Source of the DNA: Tetrapisispora phaffii CBS 4417
Taxonomy: Eukaryota > Ascomycota > Saccharomycetes > Saccharomycetales > Saccharomycetaceae
Length of the DNA stretch: 64,000 bases
Assembly (NCBI RefSeq): GCF_000236905.1
Contig: NC_016522.1
Location: forward strand, 1 to 64,000
Direction of reading: 5' to 3'
The notes below the pieces were generated by a model. That model made no database searches. It was not told where the DNA came from and was given only the letters and a program-made list of their open reading frames with translations. Shown here piece by piece: positions 50,015 through 59,899 of this stretch (positions within the stretch are counted from its first letter, which is position 1; the number at the start of each line of letters is the position of its first letter). Position numbers and translations under genes: made by a program.

Positions 50015-51142
50015 TTAATTTAAACCCATAATCTTCATGATATCGTTAATATTTTTTTCTGCAATAGCTCTTGCTCTCCGATTCCCGGAATCTACAATTG
50101 ACTTTAAATAATCTGGCTCCTTCATTAATCTTTTGAAATTTTTTCTTGGAGTTCTTAATTCTTCTATTATTATTTCACTTACATATTTTTTAAAATCTCT
50201 GTAGTTATTTATATTTGAAATATCCTTCTCGATTTCAGGAATTTCTTTTCTCTGGATTCCACTGACAATATTTATTAGATTTGAAACACCTGGTCTATTT
50301 TCATTGTCATAATAAAACCTATCAGATATATTATCAGTTAATGCCTTATTTATTTTGACAGTAATCTGTTCTGGTTCATCATTGACATAAATGACACCTT
50401 GTTGATTAGGATCACTTTTTGACATTTTTTTCTCTGGATTATTCAAACTCAATATCTTTTTGGTTGGAGTCAAAGTTGTAACTGGCACTGGGAAATAATT
50501 TGTTTTATAAGTCCTATTAAAAAGTAGGGCCAGGCTTCTAGTCAGCTCTAAATGTTGAGTTTGATCATCACCGACTGGGACATGCGTAGATTTATAAAGT
50601 AAAATATCTGCAGCTTGCAGAACTGGATAAGAAAATAGTCCTAATTTTACACTACCCAAGTCTGCTTCAGAAACATTATTCTTATGGATATTTGATTTTG
50701 ATTTCCATTGTGTCATTCTATTTAAATAGCCCATTGATGTAAATGTAGATAATATCCAATGTAATTGCGAGTGTTGTGGTATGTGTGATTGATGCATTAC
50801 TATGGCCTTTTCTGGATCAACACCCATTGAAAGAATGCTTGCTAATGCTTCTTCCCTGAACAATCTGAACTCTGTAACATCTTGCTTTGGAATAGTTATT
50901 GCATGTAAATCAGCAACACCAAAAACTAGCCTTTGGTTATCCTTTTTAAGATCACATAAATCCTTCCAAGCTCTAGTCGCCCCTAGATAGTTCCCTAAAT
51001 GAAATTTCCCCGTAGGTTGCACCATGCTAAAAACTGTAGCATCATCAGGAATATCTTGGCCATTCAATTTATAATCAATTTCTTTTACAGTACTAGAAAA
51101 CCTTCTAGAGAAATGATTTATCCTTAAACCTCTTCTTAGCAT
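50015..51142 (-). CDS. MSW1: Mitochondrial tryptophanyl-tRNA synthetase
   Basis: A 375-residue class Ic synthetase (S. cerevisiae 379). The first 15 residues (MLRRGLRINHFSRRF) form a basic, mitochondrial-type presequence. The HIGH-equivalent is PTGKFHLGNYLG near residue 45. The KMSKS signature EKKMSKSDPN is near residue 238. Other family blocks are GVADLHAIT, YPVLQAADILLYKSTHVPVG and DDQTQHLELTR. YDR268W neighbours CCC2 and CIA1 in S. cerevisiae, consistent with this setting. Confidence 0.96.
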   Translation of the reverse strand: MLRRGLRINHFSRRFSSTVKEIDYKLNGQDIPDDATVFSMVQPTGKFHLGNYLGATRAWKDLCDLKKDNQRLVFGVADLHAITIPKQDVTEFRLFREEALASILSMGVDPEKAIVMHQSHIPQHSQLHWILSTFTSMGYLNRMTQWKSKSNIHKNNVSEADLGSVKLGLFSYPVLQAADILLYKSTHVPVGDDQTQHLELTRSLALLFNRTYKTNYFPVPVTTLTPTKKILSLNNPEKKMSKSDPNQQGVIYVNDEPEQITVKINKALTDNISDRFYYDNENRPGVSNLINIVSGIQRKEIPEIEKDISNINNYRDFKKYVSEIIIEELRTPRKNFKRLMKEPDYLKSIVDSGNRRARAIAEKNINDIMKIMGLN

Positions 51143-51579
51143 CTCAATTTATTAATTTTGTAGCGATAGATTTAATACTTTTCAAAAGTATCCTTTAATA
51201 CACTATGACCTCCAATTATTTCGTTGGCATTCAATTAAAACCCAAATTTGGAATAAAAGTTATTAACCAACAACAATGTTAACTAAGTGAGTAGTAAGGC
51301 GATTTCCTTTTAACCTAACTAGAAAGATACTAAGCTCTAGATATTTGTATGATTTAGAGATGAGCTCTTGTTGCAATTTTACATATTCGTGTTTTTCCAG
51401 ATTTCCATAAAAAGGCCCTCTTCATTGCAAAGATCTCGAGAGCTAGATCTCATCGCTACCTTATCGATGTCAGTTTTCTGTACCAATCTGTATTTGATTT
51501 CTCTTTAAGATGTTTCTAATGACTTTAATTTTGTTCTATTTATTTACAAAATTTATATTTCATATATGTACACATGAGA
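51143..51579. other. Intergenic region between CYC2 and MSW1
   Basis: MSW1 promoter and CYC2 3' flank. No ORF or distinctive motif is seen. Confidence 0.5.
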
Positions 51580-52671
51580 TTATGGAAATTTATATACATT
51601 TTGATTGTCCCAGCCTTTTTCCTTCAATAGACCGCCAACTGGTCCCTGCGAAAAATCGTATTTCTCACCAGCAACTGTTGTGATGAATGAATCAGGTCCA
51701 CAAACCAACGCTAACGAAGGGTTAGTATTATTATTGTGAGGTCCATTCGATTTCATTTCTTTATATGGAACTGGTTCTGGGATTTGGTTTAGCAGTTCCT
51801 TGATATTGACATCCTTGATGTTTCCGCCCTTACTAGATTCATGCATGTGCAGTTTTATTCTATTTTGTTTATCAAGGACGTCTAAATATTTAGAAAGAGG
51901 TCCCAATTCTGATTTGGTCTTACAGGAATGGAAAAGATGCATAGTTCCATAAAATGGAGATTCTGTCAAGAGCAACTGCAAAGCAGGTACTACACCTGTA
52001 CCTGCTGTAAACATTAGAATATTCAGTGGTTCGTATTTGAATATTTGCTTTTGTTCAGTTGCATGAGTAGTTTTTTCTAGATCCTTTAATATATTTCTAT
52101 CTCTCTTCATCTCATGGTTAGGATTTGGGAATTCGTATTCTATATAAGGTCCTCGCAACTCCACGGTATCGTTAATACCAAGACCATGTATCCATCTTGC
52201 AACTTCACCATTTTTATATTGTTTTAAATAGAACATTAGTTTACCATCGGCATTCTCTCCATCTTTCAGCAACTGTATCTGGCCTGCAGAAGCATCAAAA
52301 TAAAACGGCAAGGGAGTATAGTTTCTAACAACCATAATTTCAGGTTGTTTTATTTCTACTGACCAAATTTTTGTAGATCCTATTATCTGCCACAAATTCT
52401 GATTCTGTGTCAAGATAGGTGTCAATTCTAATAAAAAATGTTCTTCATCAATGTCTTTCTTGTAGCTAATTCTATACTTTGTAAAATGATCAGTTGACAG
52501 GTTTGGAGAATCATTGAATCGAGACAGTGAGTTATACGCCATATATATTGAGAACGATAGAGCCCCGCAAGATAACCCATATATCACTTTATGTCTTTTC
52601 CAATTGAACCGTGAAGTTGATTTCAATGCATTAAGAGAATATAATCGCACAAATGATTTTTGTAGAAACAT
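51580..52671 (-). CDS. CYC2: Mitochondrial inner-membrane flavoprotein Cyc2
   Basis: A 363-residue FAD-containing reductase (S. cerevisiae 366). Cyc2 assists haem attachment to apocytochrome c in the intermembrane space. A basic presequence (MFLQKSFVRLYSLNALKS) is followed by one membrane segment at about residues 30-46. A ferredoxin-reductase-type FAD domain has NYTPLPFYF and GEVARWIHGLGINDTVELRG. The NAD-binding region includes LMFTAGTGVVPALQLLL and LALVCGPDSFI. A lysine-rich insert sits near residues 200-215. CIA1 is divergent from it. Confidence 0.93.
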   Translation of the reverse strand: MFLQKSFVRLYSLNALKSTSRFNWKRHKVIYGLSCGALSFSIYMAYNSLSRFNDSPNLSTDHFTKYRISYKKDIDEEHFLLELTPILTQNQNLWQIIGSTKIWSVEIKQPEIMVVRNYTPLPFYFDASAGQIQLLKDGENADGKLMFYLKQYKNGEVARWIHGLGINDTVELRGPYIEYEFPNPNHEMKRDRNILKDLEKTTHATEQKQIFKYEPLNILMFTAGTGVVPALQLLLTESPFYGTMHLFHSCKTKSELGPLSKYLDVLDKQNRIKLHMHESSKGGNIKDVNIKELLNQIPEPVPYKEMKSNGPHNNNTNPSLALVCGPDSFITTVAGEKYDFSQGPVGGLLKEKGWDNQNVYKFP

Positions 52672-53119
52672 GTTTTAAGATAACTACGGAGCTTCAATTA
52701 ACAAATAGTACTATCCCCTTCAATATGTCAACATTTTGAACTAATGTGACCTCAAATACAATCTCAATAAATGTAGTGCTCCTATATTAAATAACTTGAA
52801 ACTATCACTTCTTTTAATACTCCTGATTATTTTGTCATTTGTTGAAACTATTTCACTTTAGTCATCGCAACGGAAATATCAATTCCAAAAACCACCTCAT
52901 TAATTGCAATTACTAATATTATAAATGGAGGACATAACAATGTAACAACTAGTATTAATAGAGTTGCTGTTTTGAAGTTCAGATTTTCAGATAAACGACG
53001 TGATATTAGAGTTTAAACAATCTTTTAATCTTCATTGGTATCCAATACTCTACTAGCAATACTAAGCGCATTTAATTGCAGAGACCATCAATAGATATAT
53101 ATCTTCAAGTCCCACAATA
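52672..53119. other. Divergent promoter between CYC2 and CIA1
   Basis: AT-rich shared promoter of two single-copy genes. I see no strong known element. Confidence 0.5.
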
Positions 53120-54184
53120 ATGAAGTTACTGAGATCATTTAAGTTGCATAACGACAAAATATGGAGTATTGACTATTCTTCTGGACTTCTTGCAACTGCA
53201 TCGTCTGATCTACGCATTAAGATCTTAAGAATTGGTGATATAGGTTCAGATGACATTGATGAAAAGAATAAAGAAAACGATGATGATGACAATCGATTAC
53301 TAGATGAATTAGATGATAGTGCACATAAAAAAACAATACGATCTGTGGCATGGAGACCAAACTCCAACATTCTTGCCGCAGGATCTTTTGATTCTACAAT
53401 CTCGATTTGGTCCAAAGAAGATTATCAAGAGGACGAGGTTGCTGGAAATAATTTTTCAATGGATTTATTAGCTATTATCGAAGGCCATGAGAACGAGGTT
53501 AAGAGTGTAGCTTGGTCCCAAGATGGATACTTTTTAGCTACTTGTTCCAGAGATAAGAGTGTATGGATTTGGGAAGCTGATGAAGTTGGTGAAGAATATG
53601 AATGTGTTAGTGTTCTCCAAGAACATAGCCAAGATATTAAACACGTTGTTTGGCACCCAACACAAAATGTTTTAGCTTCAAGTTCCTATGATGATACGAT
53701 CAGAGTATGGAAGGAGTTTGATGAAGACTGGGAGTGTGCAGCTGTTTTAAATGGCCACGAGGGCACAGTTTGGTGTTCAGATTTTGAACATTCATCTGTT
53801 GAAAAAAACGATTCTATGAGACTTTGTAGCGGCAGTGATGATGCAAAAGTTAAAGTTTGGAAATTCGATGGAGTCAATGAAGATTCGGAAGATATTTGGA
53901 TATGTGAGTCAACACTTCCTCCAGTACACTCCGGTCCTGTTTATAGCGTATGTTGGAATGATGATGGTTTAATTGCAAGTGCTGGTTCTGATGGTGTCAT
54001 AGCTATATACAAGGAAGATGAGACTTTGAAAGGTAAGTGGAATTGCATAGAGAAGAATGAGAAAAGTCATACATTTTTTGAAATCAATTGTATCAAGTGG
54101 ATAAAGAATAATAACGATGAAACACTATTATTGAGTGCTAGTGATGATGGGCACGTAAACATGTGGAATGTAAATAAAAACTAA
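53120..54184 (+). CDS. CIA1: Cytosolic Fe-S assembly WD40 protein Cia1
   Basis: A 354-residue seven-bladed WD40 propeller (S. cerevisiae 330). It is a targeting component of the CIA complex that delivers Fe-S clusters to cytosolic and nuclear apoproteins. Repeats are visible as RSVAWRPNSNILAAGSFDST, IEGHENEVKSVAWSQDGYFL, ATCSRDKSVWIWEADE, LQEHSQDIKHVVWHPTQ and LNGHEGTVWCSDFE. An acidic insert at about residues 40-65 (IDEKNKENDDDDNRLLDELD) is longer than in S. cerevisiae and accounts for the added length. Confidence 0.96.
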   Translation: MKLLRSFKLHNDKIWSIDYSSGLLATASSDLRIKILRIGDIGSDDIDEKNKENDDDDNRLLDELDDSAHKKTIRSVAWRPNSNILAAGSFDSTISIWSKEDYQEDEVAGNNFSMDLLAIIEGHENEVKSVAWSQDGYFLATCSRDKSVWIWEADEVGEEYECVSVLQEHSQDIKHVVWHPTQNVLASSSYDDTIRVWKEFDEDWECAAVLNGHEGTVWCSDFEHSSVEKNDSMRLCSGSDDAKVKVWKFDGVNEDSEDIWICESTLPPVHSGPVYSVCWNDDGLIASAGSDGVIAIYKEDETLKGKWNCIEKNEKSHTFFEINCIKWIKNNNDETLLLSASDDGHVNMWNVNKN

Positions 54185-54283
54185 ATGCATGTTAATAGGT
54201 TGAAGAAACTTTAAGATGTTTAATTTTCATACTAATTTCATATTTATATACTACTGACAGTAACTATATAATACGTAACTCCA

Positions 54284-55144
54284 CTAAATAAGAATAACTA
54301 ACATCATAAAAAAAAGCATTATTGTTAAGATCATCAACAAATACAAACACCATTTGCTTGATTTTCTTTGGTATCTCATTGCTTTATTTAATTCATTAGA
54401 TGCTAACTGGGTATTATCCAAAGTAGAATAAATATTTGCTTCAATGTTGTCAACAATCATACCTTGATCTTGGATAACGTTACTGAGATCAGTAAAAATA
54501 TCATTTATTTCAGTTATACCTCTTTCAATATTTATAATCTCTTCATCTCTTTGTCGTATCAGATTCTGTTGGTATGCAAATTCTTCATTATTAATACTTT
54601 CTCTTGGAATGACTATATTTTTGTTTTGTATTTGTACTGGAGCTTGACCTACATGCTGAGTTGCCTCATTTTCTTCTTCGACTAACAATGCATGTTTATT
54701 CTCCAATTGAAGTCTAGCCTTTTCATTGATTCTTTTTATCAACGCAGTGTAACGTTTTTGTAAATTCTGAAACTCTTTTATGGAAGAACGTATATCTCTT
54801 ATTATTTTATCCTTTGCAATTATTTGTAGTTGGTTCAGCTCTGCAACCTCGATCTTCTCAACTTTACAAACTTCTTCATTTATTACACTTATCAGCCCTT
54901 TAATCTTTTCAATATTTTGAATAGCTTTTTTATCAATGTTATCTATAACTTTTACATTTAGAGAATTATCTCCCTCATTATTCAAAAACTTTTCCAAAGT
55001 TGAACTAAACTGGTTAATGGTGTTTATCTGCCCATTGATTTCAAACAACTGCTCAATTATACGATCCTTTAACGCATCAAATTCCGGGGAGTCACTGTAC
55101 TTATTAACCCCAGAGTCATCTTGAGAATCAAAATCAGGTTGCAT
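54284..55144 (-). CDS. PEP12: Endosomal syntaxin Pep12 (Qa-SNARE)
   Basis: A 286-residue tail-anchored t-SNARE (S. cerevisiae 288). It mediates Golgi-to-late-endosome fusion with Vti1 and Syn8. An N-terminal Habc three-helix bundle lies at about residues 20-145. The SNARE helix at about 190-255 contains QRDEEIINIERGITEINDIF and DLSNVIQDQGMIVDNIE with the central glutamine. The C-terminal membrane anchor is at about 264-285 (WCLYLLMILTIMLFFMMLVI). It is convergent with CIA1, with only about 100 bp between the stops. Confidence 0.94.
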   Translation of the reverse strand: MQPDFDSQDDSGVNKYSDSPEFDALKDRIIEQLFEINGQINTINQFSSTLEKFLNNEGDNSLNVKVIDNIDKKAIQNIEKIKGLISVINEEVCKVEKIEVAELNQLQIIAKDKIIRDIRSSIKEFQNLQKRYTALIKRINEKARLQLENKHALLVEEENEATQHVGQAPVQIQNKNIVIPRESINNEEFAYQQNLIRQRDEEIINIERGITEINDIFTDLSNVIQDQGMIVDNIEANIYSTLDNTQLASNELNKAMRYQRKSSKWCLYLLMILTIMLFFMMLVILI

Positions 55145-56189
55145 ATTGTATTATAACAGTTCTAATCCGCTGAAATATATCTATATATATATAATAGTAA
55201 TAATAACCTAACAAGCAAACTCAGACGTTGATGTACTTACCATCAACTATACTAGCCAAACGTATCACTTCTTAATGATCTATATTTACGACTTTTAAAC
55301 TTATCTTTCTTTTAATGTCTGTCTTCATTAAATATGCTCCTTTTAAATTTTGAGTACCAGGTTTCAATTTAAAGAAGTGATTGTCAGAAATAAGCGCCAT
55401 TGTCTTTATAAACCTGTTAAAGAAATATAGATGTATAAAAGGTTACAAGTGATACACAAATAATAAGGATTGTGGATCTTATGGAGGACATTTTTGTTTA
55501 TTCAAGGTAATGCTATATACTGGAGAAGAGGAATCTAAGGTGTTTTATACATCTGCCTCGTTGATTGATTTACGGATACAATTTCTAGTTGGATTTCGAT
55601 TCAATTTCTAGTTAGATATGAATATACATACAAAATAATTCATAGTGGTTATGATATATTAATGCTAGTGTCCATATGACAACCTTACGGTTGTCATTCA
55701 AGTTACCTGTTTGACTACATCTGCATTAGTTACAGGACAGTAACCATTAACGTTATATTGAGTCCTGATTTATGTGTCATGTGATATATAAATCACCGAT
55801 GGATCAAGTTTCTTTTTTGCAACAGTCAAATTTACTTCATTTCATTTGGTTTGGTTTAATGAGACAATAACTAGTTTGCTTCAGAGTTGTAAACATGTGC
55901 TGTATTGTTGCAGCATAAAAATCTATGCAGTTTTCGTTTTCTTTTCAGCGAGTTTTATTCATGCTGTAATATTTTTAAAACATGTTATGGAAATTTATTG
56001 AGCTTGTGAAAAATATATCGATTATTTTTCAGATTAATAGTATATTAGAATATTAATTTACTTTCGTTGCCATTCGTTATTAATGGAACTGTAAGCCATT
56101 GTTGAATAACACATTTGAGGAATTTTTAAGCCATACATTCGATAATTAGCCAGTAGAACTATCCGATTTTTTAAAAGAAGAATTGAAGA
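55145..56189. other. Divergent promoter between PEP12 and HEL2
   Basis: About 1 kb of AT-rich DNA. A short inverted motif GACAACCTTACGGTTGTC at about 55678-55695 (8-bp arms) is present. No ORF or RNA gene is seen. Confidence 0.5.
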
Positions 56190-58193
56190 ATGTCGTCAAT
56201 TGAAAGTGGCATAGAAGCTTCTAATTCATCTAATCTACAAAATAAGTCATCTGGGAAACAGAATAGGCGTAAGAATTTCAGAAAATTACAGGGACCACAA
56301 ACTAGAGCAGGAACCATAAGTGAAACATCCAAAACATCTCTTGGCAATCATAACGAAGAAGATGATAGCGAACTGTGTTTAATTTGTGCAGAACCATTAG
56401 AGTTTATATCGTTATCCTCATGTCACCATAAAACATGTTATAAATGTTCATTTAGACAAAGAGCTTTATATGACAAGAAATCGTGTCTGATTTGTAGAAC
56501 TGATAATGATGTTATGAAATTCACTGATAATTTGGATAAGAAGTATGAGGACTTAGATAAGTGTTTTAAAATTAATGAAAAATATGGAGTGGCTTTTGAA
56601 AATGAGAAAACACATGATATTACTATGAATTTATTAAAGTTCAGCTGCCAACTTTGTGACAAAGATGACAGTGGTTCTAGTACTCCTTCAGTAGATTATG
56701 GTTCATATAAGAAACTAAATGACCATTTACGTAATATACATAAAAAGTACTTCTGTATGATTTGTGCAAAAAATAACCATTCATTTCCATCCGAGTTGCC
56801 AATATATACACAAAATCAATTGAAGAACCATCAAGTTAGAGGTGACAACAAAGCAAATAATTCTGGCTTTGTAGGCCATCCTTTATGTGCATTCTGTAAG
56901 GATAAGAGATTTTATTCGGATGACGAATTATATGCTCATATGAGAAATAATCACGAAAGATGTCATATTTGTGATAAGTTAAAGCCAAATGAGCCGCAAT
57001 ATTTCAAAGATTATAACCAATTATTTCAACATTTCAAAAATTCTCATTATATTTGTACAATCCAATCTTGTTTGGACAATAAATTTGTTGTATTTGGAGA
57101 TGAATTAGAACTACAAGCACATATTTTACAAGAACATGGTGATATTGTTAAAGGAAAACCAAAATTGTTCCAATCAGAATTATCAACCTTTATAGCAACA
57201 CCAGCAAGAGTAATTAGAGATCAAAGAGTGTTTGATGACGATTTAACCGGCCAGAGCAATTCTTTAAGAAACATGCCAGACGAATCGCCTGAGCTGAGTC
57301 GTGCCAGATTAGAAGAAAGAGCCAAACACTACTTAGGCAATGATTTATCGAAATTTGCAACATTTACAAATATCAATGAAAAATATGAGAAGAAAAAAAT
57401 AAATTCAAATGACGTTTTAACATCTTATACTTCATTATTTACAGAAAAGGAAGCTGATGTTTATTTACTGATCAATAATTTAGCCAGTACTTTTCCTAAA
57501 AATTCAACAAAATATAAAGAACTGAATGCAATATATGATGCTCATGAACAGAAATTAGCTAGAGATTCGTTGCCATCATTATCAAGTGACCCAAGTTTAC
57601 ACACAGTTGGGAGCGCAATTTGGAGAGGATCCTCAGGGGCTACTGTAAGTTCAGGAGGATCAAGAAATTTGAATACTTCTAGCCTACCAACGTTACAATT
57701 ACGTCCTGCTTCATTTGATGTTTTCGGCCAACAGAATAAGCAAGTTAAATCATATAAAACTCTAACAAAACCATCAAAGACAAGTAGACCAGTAGTACGA
57801 TCCGCTGCTCAGACCTCTGCTGCTCAATCTGAATATAAGCCAACATATTTGAATAAAAATATACCTGACCAGCAATCATCACAGCAATCTCTTTCTTCAT
57901 TAACAAGTTCAAAGTCAAATGTTTCTTTGACAAGCAATCGTGTTGTATTGGGTAAGGGCAAATCTAAATTAGCAGCAATGAGTCTTGAGTCTCTGCCAAC
58001 TCCCAAACCAAGAGTTCATATACCTCCTGTGCGTGAGATTAAATTGCCTGATTCTAAAAACTGGGGTAAATCTAATGGTCGATCCAACGACATACCAGAT
58101 GATGACTTATCAAATTTAATGATAGATAACTCAAATAATAAAGGTAAGAAGAAGGGTAAACAAAAGCAATTGTTGTTCCATATTGGTATTTGA
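56190..58193 (+). CDS. HEL2: RING E3 ubiquitin ligase Hel2 (ribosome quality control)
   Basis: A 667-residue protein (S. cerevisiae 639), the ZNF598 homologue. It recognises collided ribosomes and ubiquitinates uS10 to start ribosome-associated quality control. The RING uses C63, C66, C78, H80, C83, C86, C99 and C102. Several C2H2-type zinc fingers follow at about residues 150-320 (CQLCDKDDSGSS, FCMICAKNNHSF, HPLCAFCKDKRFY, ERCHICDKL). The C-terminal half is serine-rich, and a basic KGKKKGKQKQ stretch lies near the end. Confidence 0.96.
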   Translation: MSSIESGIEASNSSNLQNKSSGKQNRRKNFRKLQGPQTRAGTISETSKTSLGNHNEEDDSELCLICAEPLEFISLSSCHHKTCYKCSFRQRALYDKKSCLICRTDNDVMKFTDNLDKKYEDLDKCFKINEKYGVAFENEKTHDITMNLLKFSCQLCDKDDSGSSTPSVDYGSYKKLNDHLRNIHKKYFCMICAKNNHSFPSELPIYTQNQLKNHQVRGDNKANNSGFVGHPLCAFCKDKRFYSDDELYAHMRNNHERCHICDKLKPNEPQYFKDYNQLFQHFKNSHYICTIQSCLDNKFVVFGDELELQAHILQEHGDIVKGKPKLFQSELSTFIATPARVIRDQRVFDDDLTGQSNSLRNMPDESPELSRARLEERAKHYLGNDLSKFATFTNINEKYEKKKINSNDVLTSYTSLFTEKEADVYLLINNLASTFPKNSTKYKELNAIYDAHEQKLARDSLPSLSSDPSLHTVGSAIWRGSSGATVSSGGSRNLNTSSLPTLQLRPASFDVFGQQNKQVKSYKTLTKPSKTSRPVVRSAAQTSAAQSEYKPTYLNKNIPDQQSSQQSLSSLTSSKSNVSLTSNRVVLGKGKSKLAAMSLESLPTPKPRVHIPPVREIKLPDSKNWGKSNGRSNDIPDDDLSNLMIDNSNNKGKKKGKQKQLLFHIGI

Positions 58194-58373
58194 TAGAACT
58201 TATAAATTTCATTCCCAAGATACTAATTAATACTAATGACTCATTAATCTATGATAACATATACATTATTCTTCTAAATAAATAGTATATACATATATCT
58301 ATTTATATACAGCTATTATCAATGAAATATCATGGATTAATTAGTATTTACTTTCATGATTTAAGATTTCAGT

Positions 58374-59495
58374 TCATTTTAATGCAATTATTTGTTGTAT
58401 TTCACATTTTTTCCTACAGAATGGGCATTCTGGCCTTTCTCTACACCAATCTACAATGCAATCCCAACAAAATATGTGTCCACAAGGACCTACGCTTGGG
58501 TCAGTGATTTTGGAGAGACATAATGCACAGTCTCGAGACTCTGATGGGATAAATTTAAATTGCGTTTCATCTGATAATCTTATATGATTCTGATGATATT
58601 CATCTGTGATATTTTTAGTGAGCTTGGTTTCAGATAAGTTCAGTGGCTTGGAAACATGTTTCTCATTGTGAATTGAACTTGTAAATTTGAAGCTATTCAA
58701 TACATTTTTGAGGGTACTATAAGTACTTGAAACATTTTGAAACAAGAGTAAGTAGCCCAGCAGCTTATAACCCTTTGTAGTAGTTTCACGTAACTCTTTC
58801 TCCTGTTTGGAAATGGTGTGGCCTGTAATATATCTCATTCCTAATATACGTTTTGTGATATCATAATACGAGCCTTGTAAGTAAAATATCAGTAAATGTA
58901 TATTAACAATGTTATCCAGCATATCTCTGTATCTGATATGATTCTGCATTTCTTCTTCAGAATTGATATTGTTACTCGAATCTCGTTTTAGTCTCTTATT
59001 GAAAATGTTCCAAATATTTGTGAGAAGATAGGGGCCAACAATATAAGAAACAACAAATATTAATTTCTTATATCTCTGTACAAAGGACTTCCCACTACGA
59101 TTGATATATCTTAAATCTGTGAATTCCTCCCCTAATGTTCTTTTATTTAATAAAGTGGTAAAGAAAAAATAAAGTACCTTAGCTGCTGTCACAATTTCTT
59201 TAGGATACATATTAACAAATAGTTGACCTTTAAAACTTATCAGTACCTTCTCCAGCTTTTGTATCAGTACATTTATAATTTGTTCATCCTTTTGATGTGA
59301 TTGAACTTTAAATAATTTACACAGTTAGGTGATCCACACGGTTAGTAAAATAGTAATTGACATTAAAAGATGGGATCCAACAAAATACATACTGATAGAA
59401 GGGACATCTGCAAACGGTAATTGGAGCTCCTTTATAGATTTCTTTTTATGCAACTTGTCGTCGCCAACTGAACCTTCAAGCACTTCAGCCTCCAT
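58374..59495 (-). CDS. PEX10: Peroxisomal RING E3 ligase Pex10, two exons (59495..59393, 59305..58374)
   Basis: A peroxin of the Pex2-Pex10-Pex12 ubiquitin ligase that recycles receptor Pex5. The long reverse ORF begins at an ATG at 59210 (278 residues) and lacks the conserved N terminus. The frame stays coding upstream (VQSHQKDEQ, GQLFVN) to 59305 without an ATG. An upstream exon at 59495-59393 encodes MEAEVLEGSV...LQLPFADVPSI and joins in frame, giving PFADVPSI-IQSHQKDEQ; S. cerevisiae Pex10 has PFADAPSIVQAHQKDEQ. The spliced product is 344 residues (S. cerevisiae 337). RING cysteines cover about residues 294-334 (CALC, CGHIFCWDC, CPFC). S. cerevisiae PEX10 has no intron. Confidence 0.92.
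59306..59392 (-). other. Spliceosomal intron of PEX10 (87 nt)
   Basis: On the reverse strand the donor is GTATGT (59392-59387), the branch point is TACTAAC (59347-59341) and the acceptor AAAG ends at 59306. It is the first AG after the branch point, 36 nt away. Exon 1 (103 nt) plus exon 2 (932 nt) equals 345 codons exactly. AAG acceptors are less common than TAG or CAG but are used in yeast. Confidence 0.9.
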
Positions 59496-59899
59496 AGTGA
59501 TAGAACTGACCTTGTTATCTGAGGTAAAATTAAACTTATCTTCTCAATATCAACGTATAGGTATTGACACAAGTTAACCACAAGTAATCTAAGATTTTAG
59601 TAGGTTCTACAACTTTTAATTTTAAATCCCATACTTTATTCCCTTTGTTACCTTTATAGTTTGATTTCTATTAAGCTTCTTAATTTAATAATGATATTGG
59701 ATTTTCGGAATCACTAATTTAAGGATATCTCTTTCAAGGAGAATGAATCTAGCACATATAAGTATATGTTAGGTTCAATATATTTACAGATAAATAAAAT
59801 AGCATAATTTTATTTATTTAGAGAATATTGAACAGGTTATTTGATCTATATATTATATCATTAGTTTTAGACAAACATTAATTTAGATCAATTACCAAC
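59496..59899. other. Divergent promoter between PEX10 and SHE4
   Basis: AT-rich, no ORF or clear oleate-response element was seen. A forward ORF at 59329-59577 is antisense to PEX10 exon 1 and is rejected. Confidence 0.5.

Noticed and set aside
59329..59577. 82-codon forward ORF
   Set aside because: It is antisense to the newly identified PEX10 exon 1 and intron.
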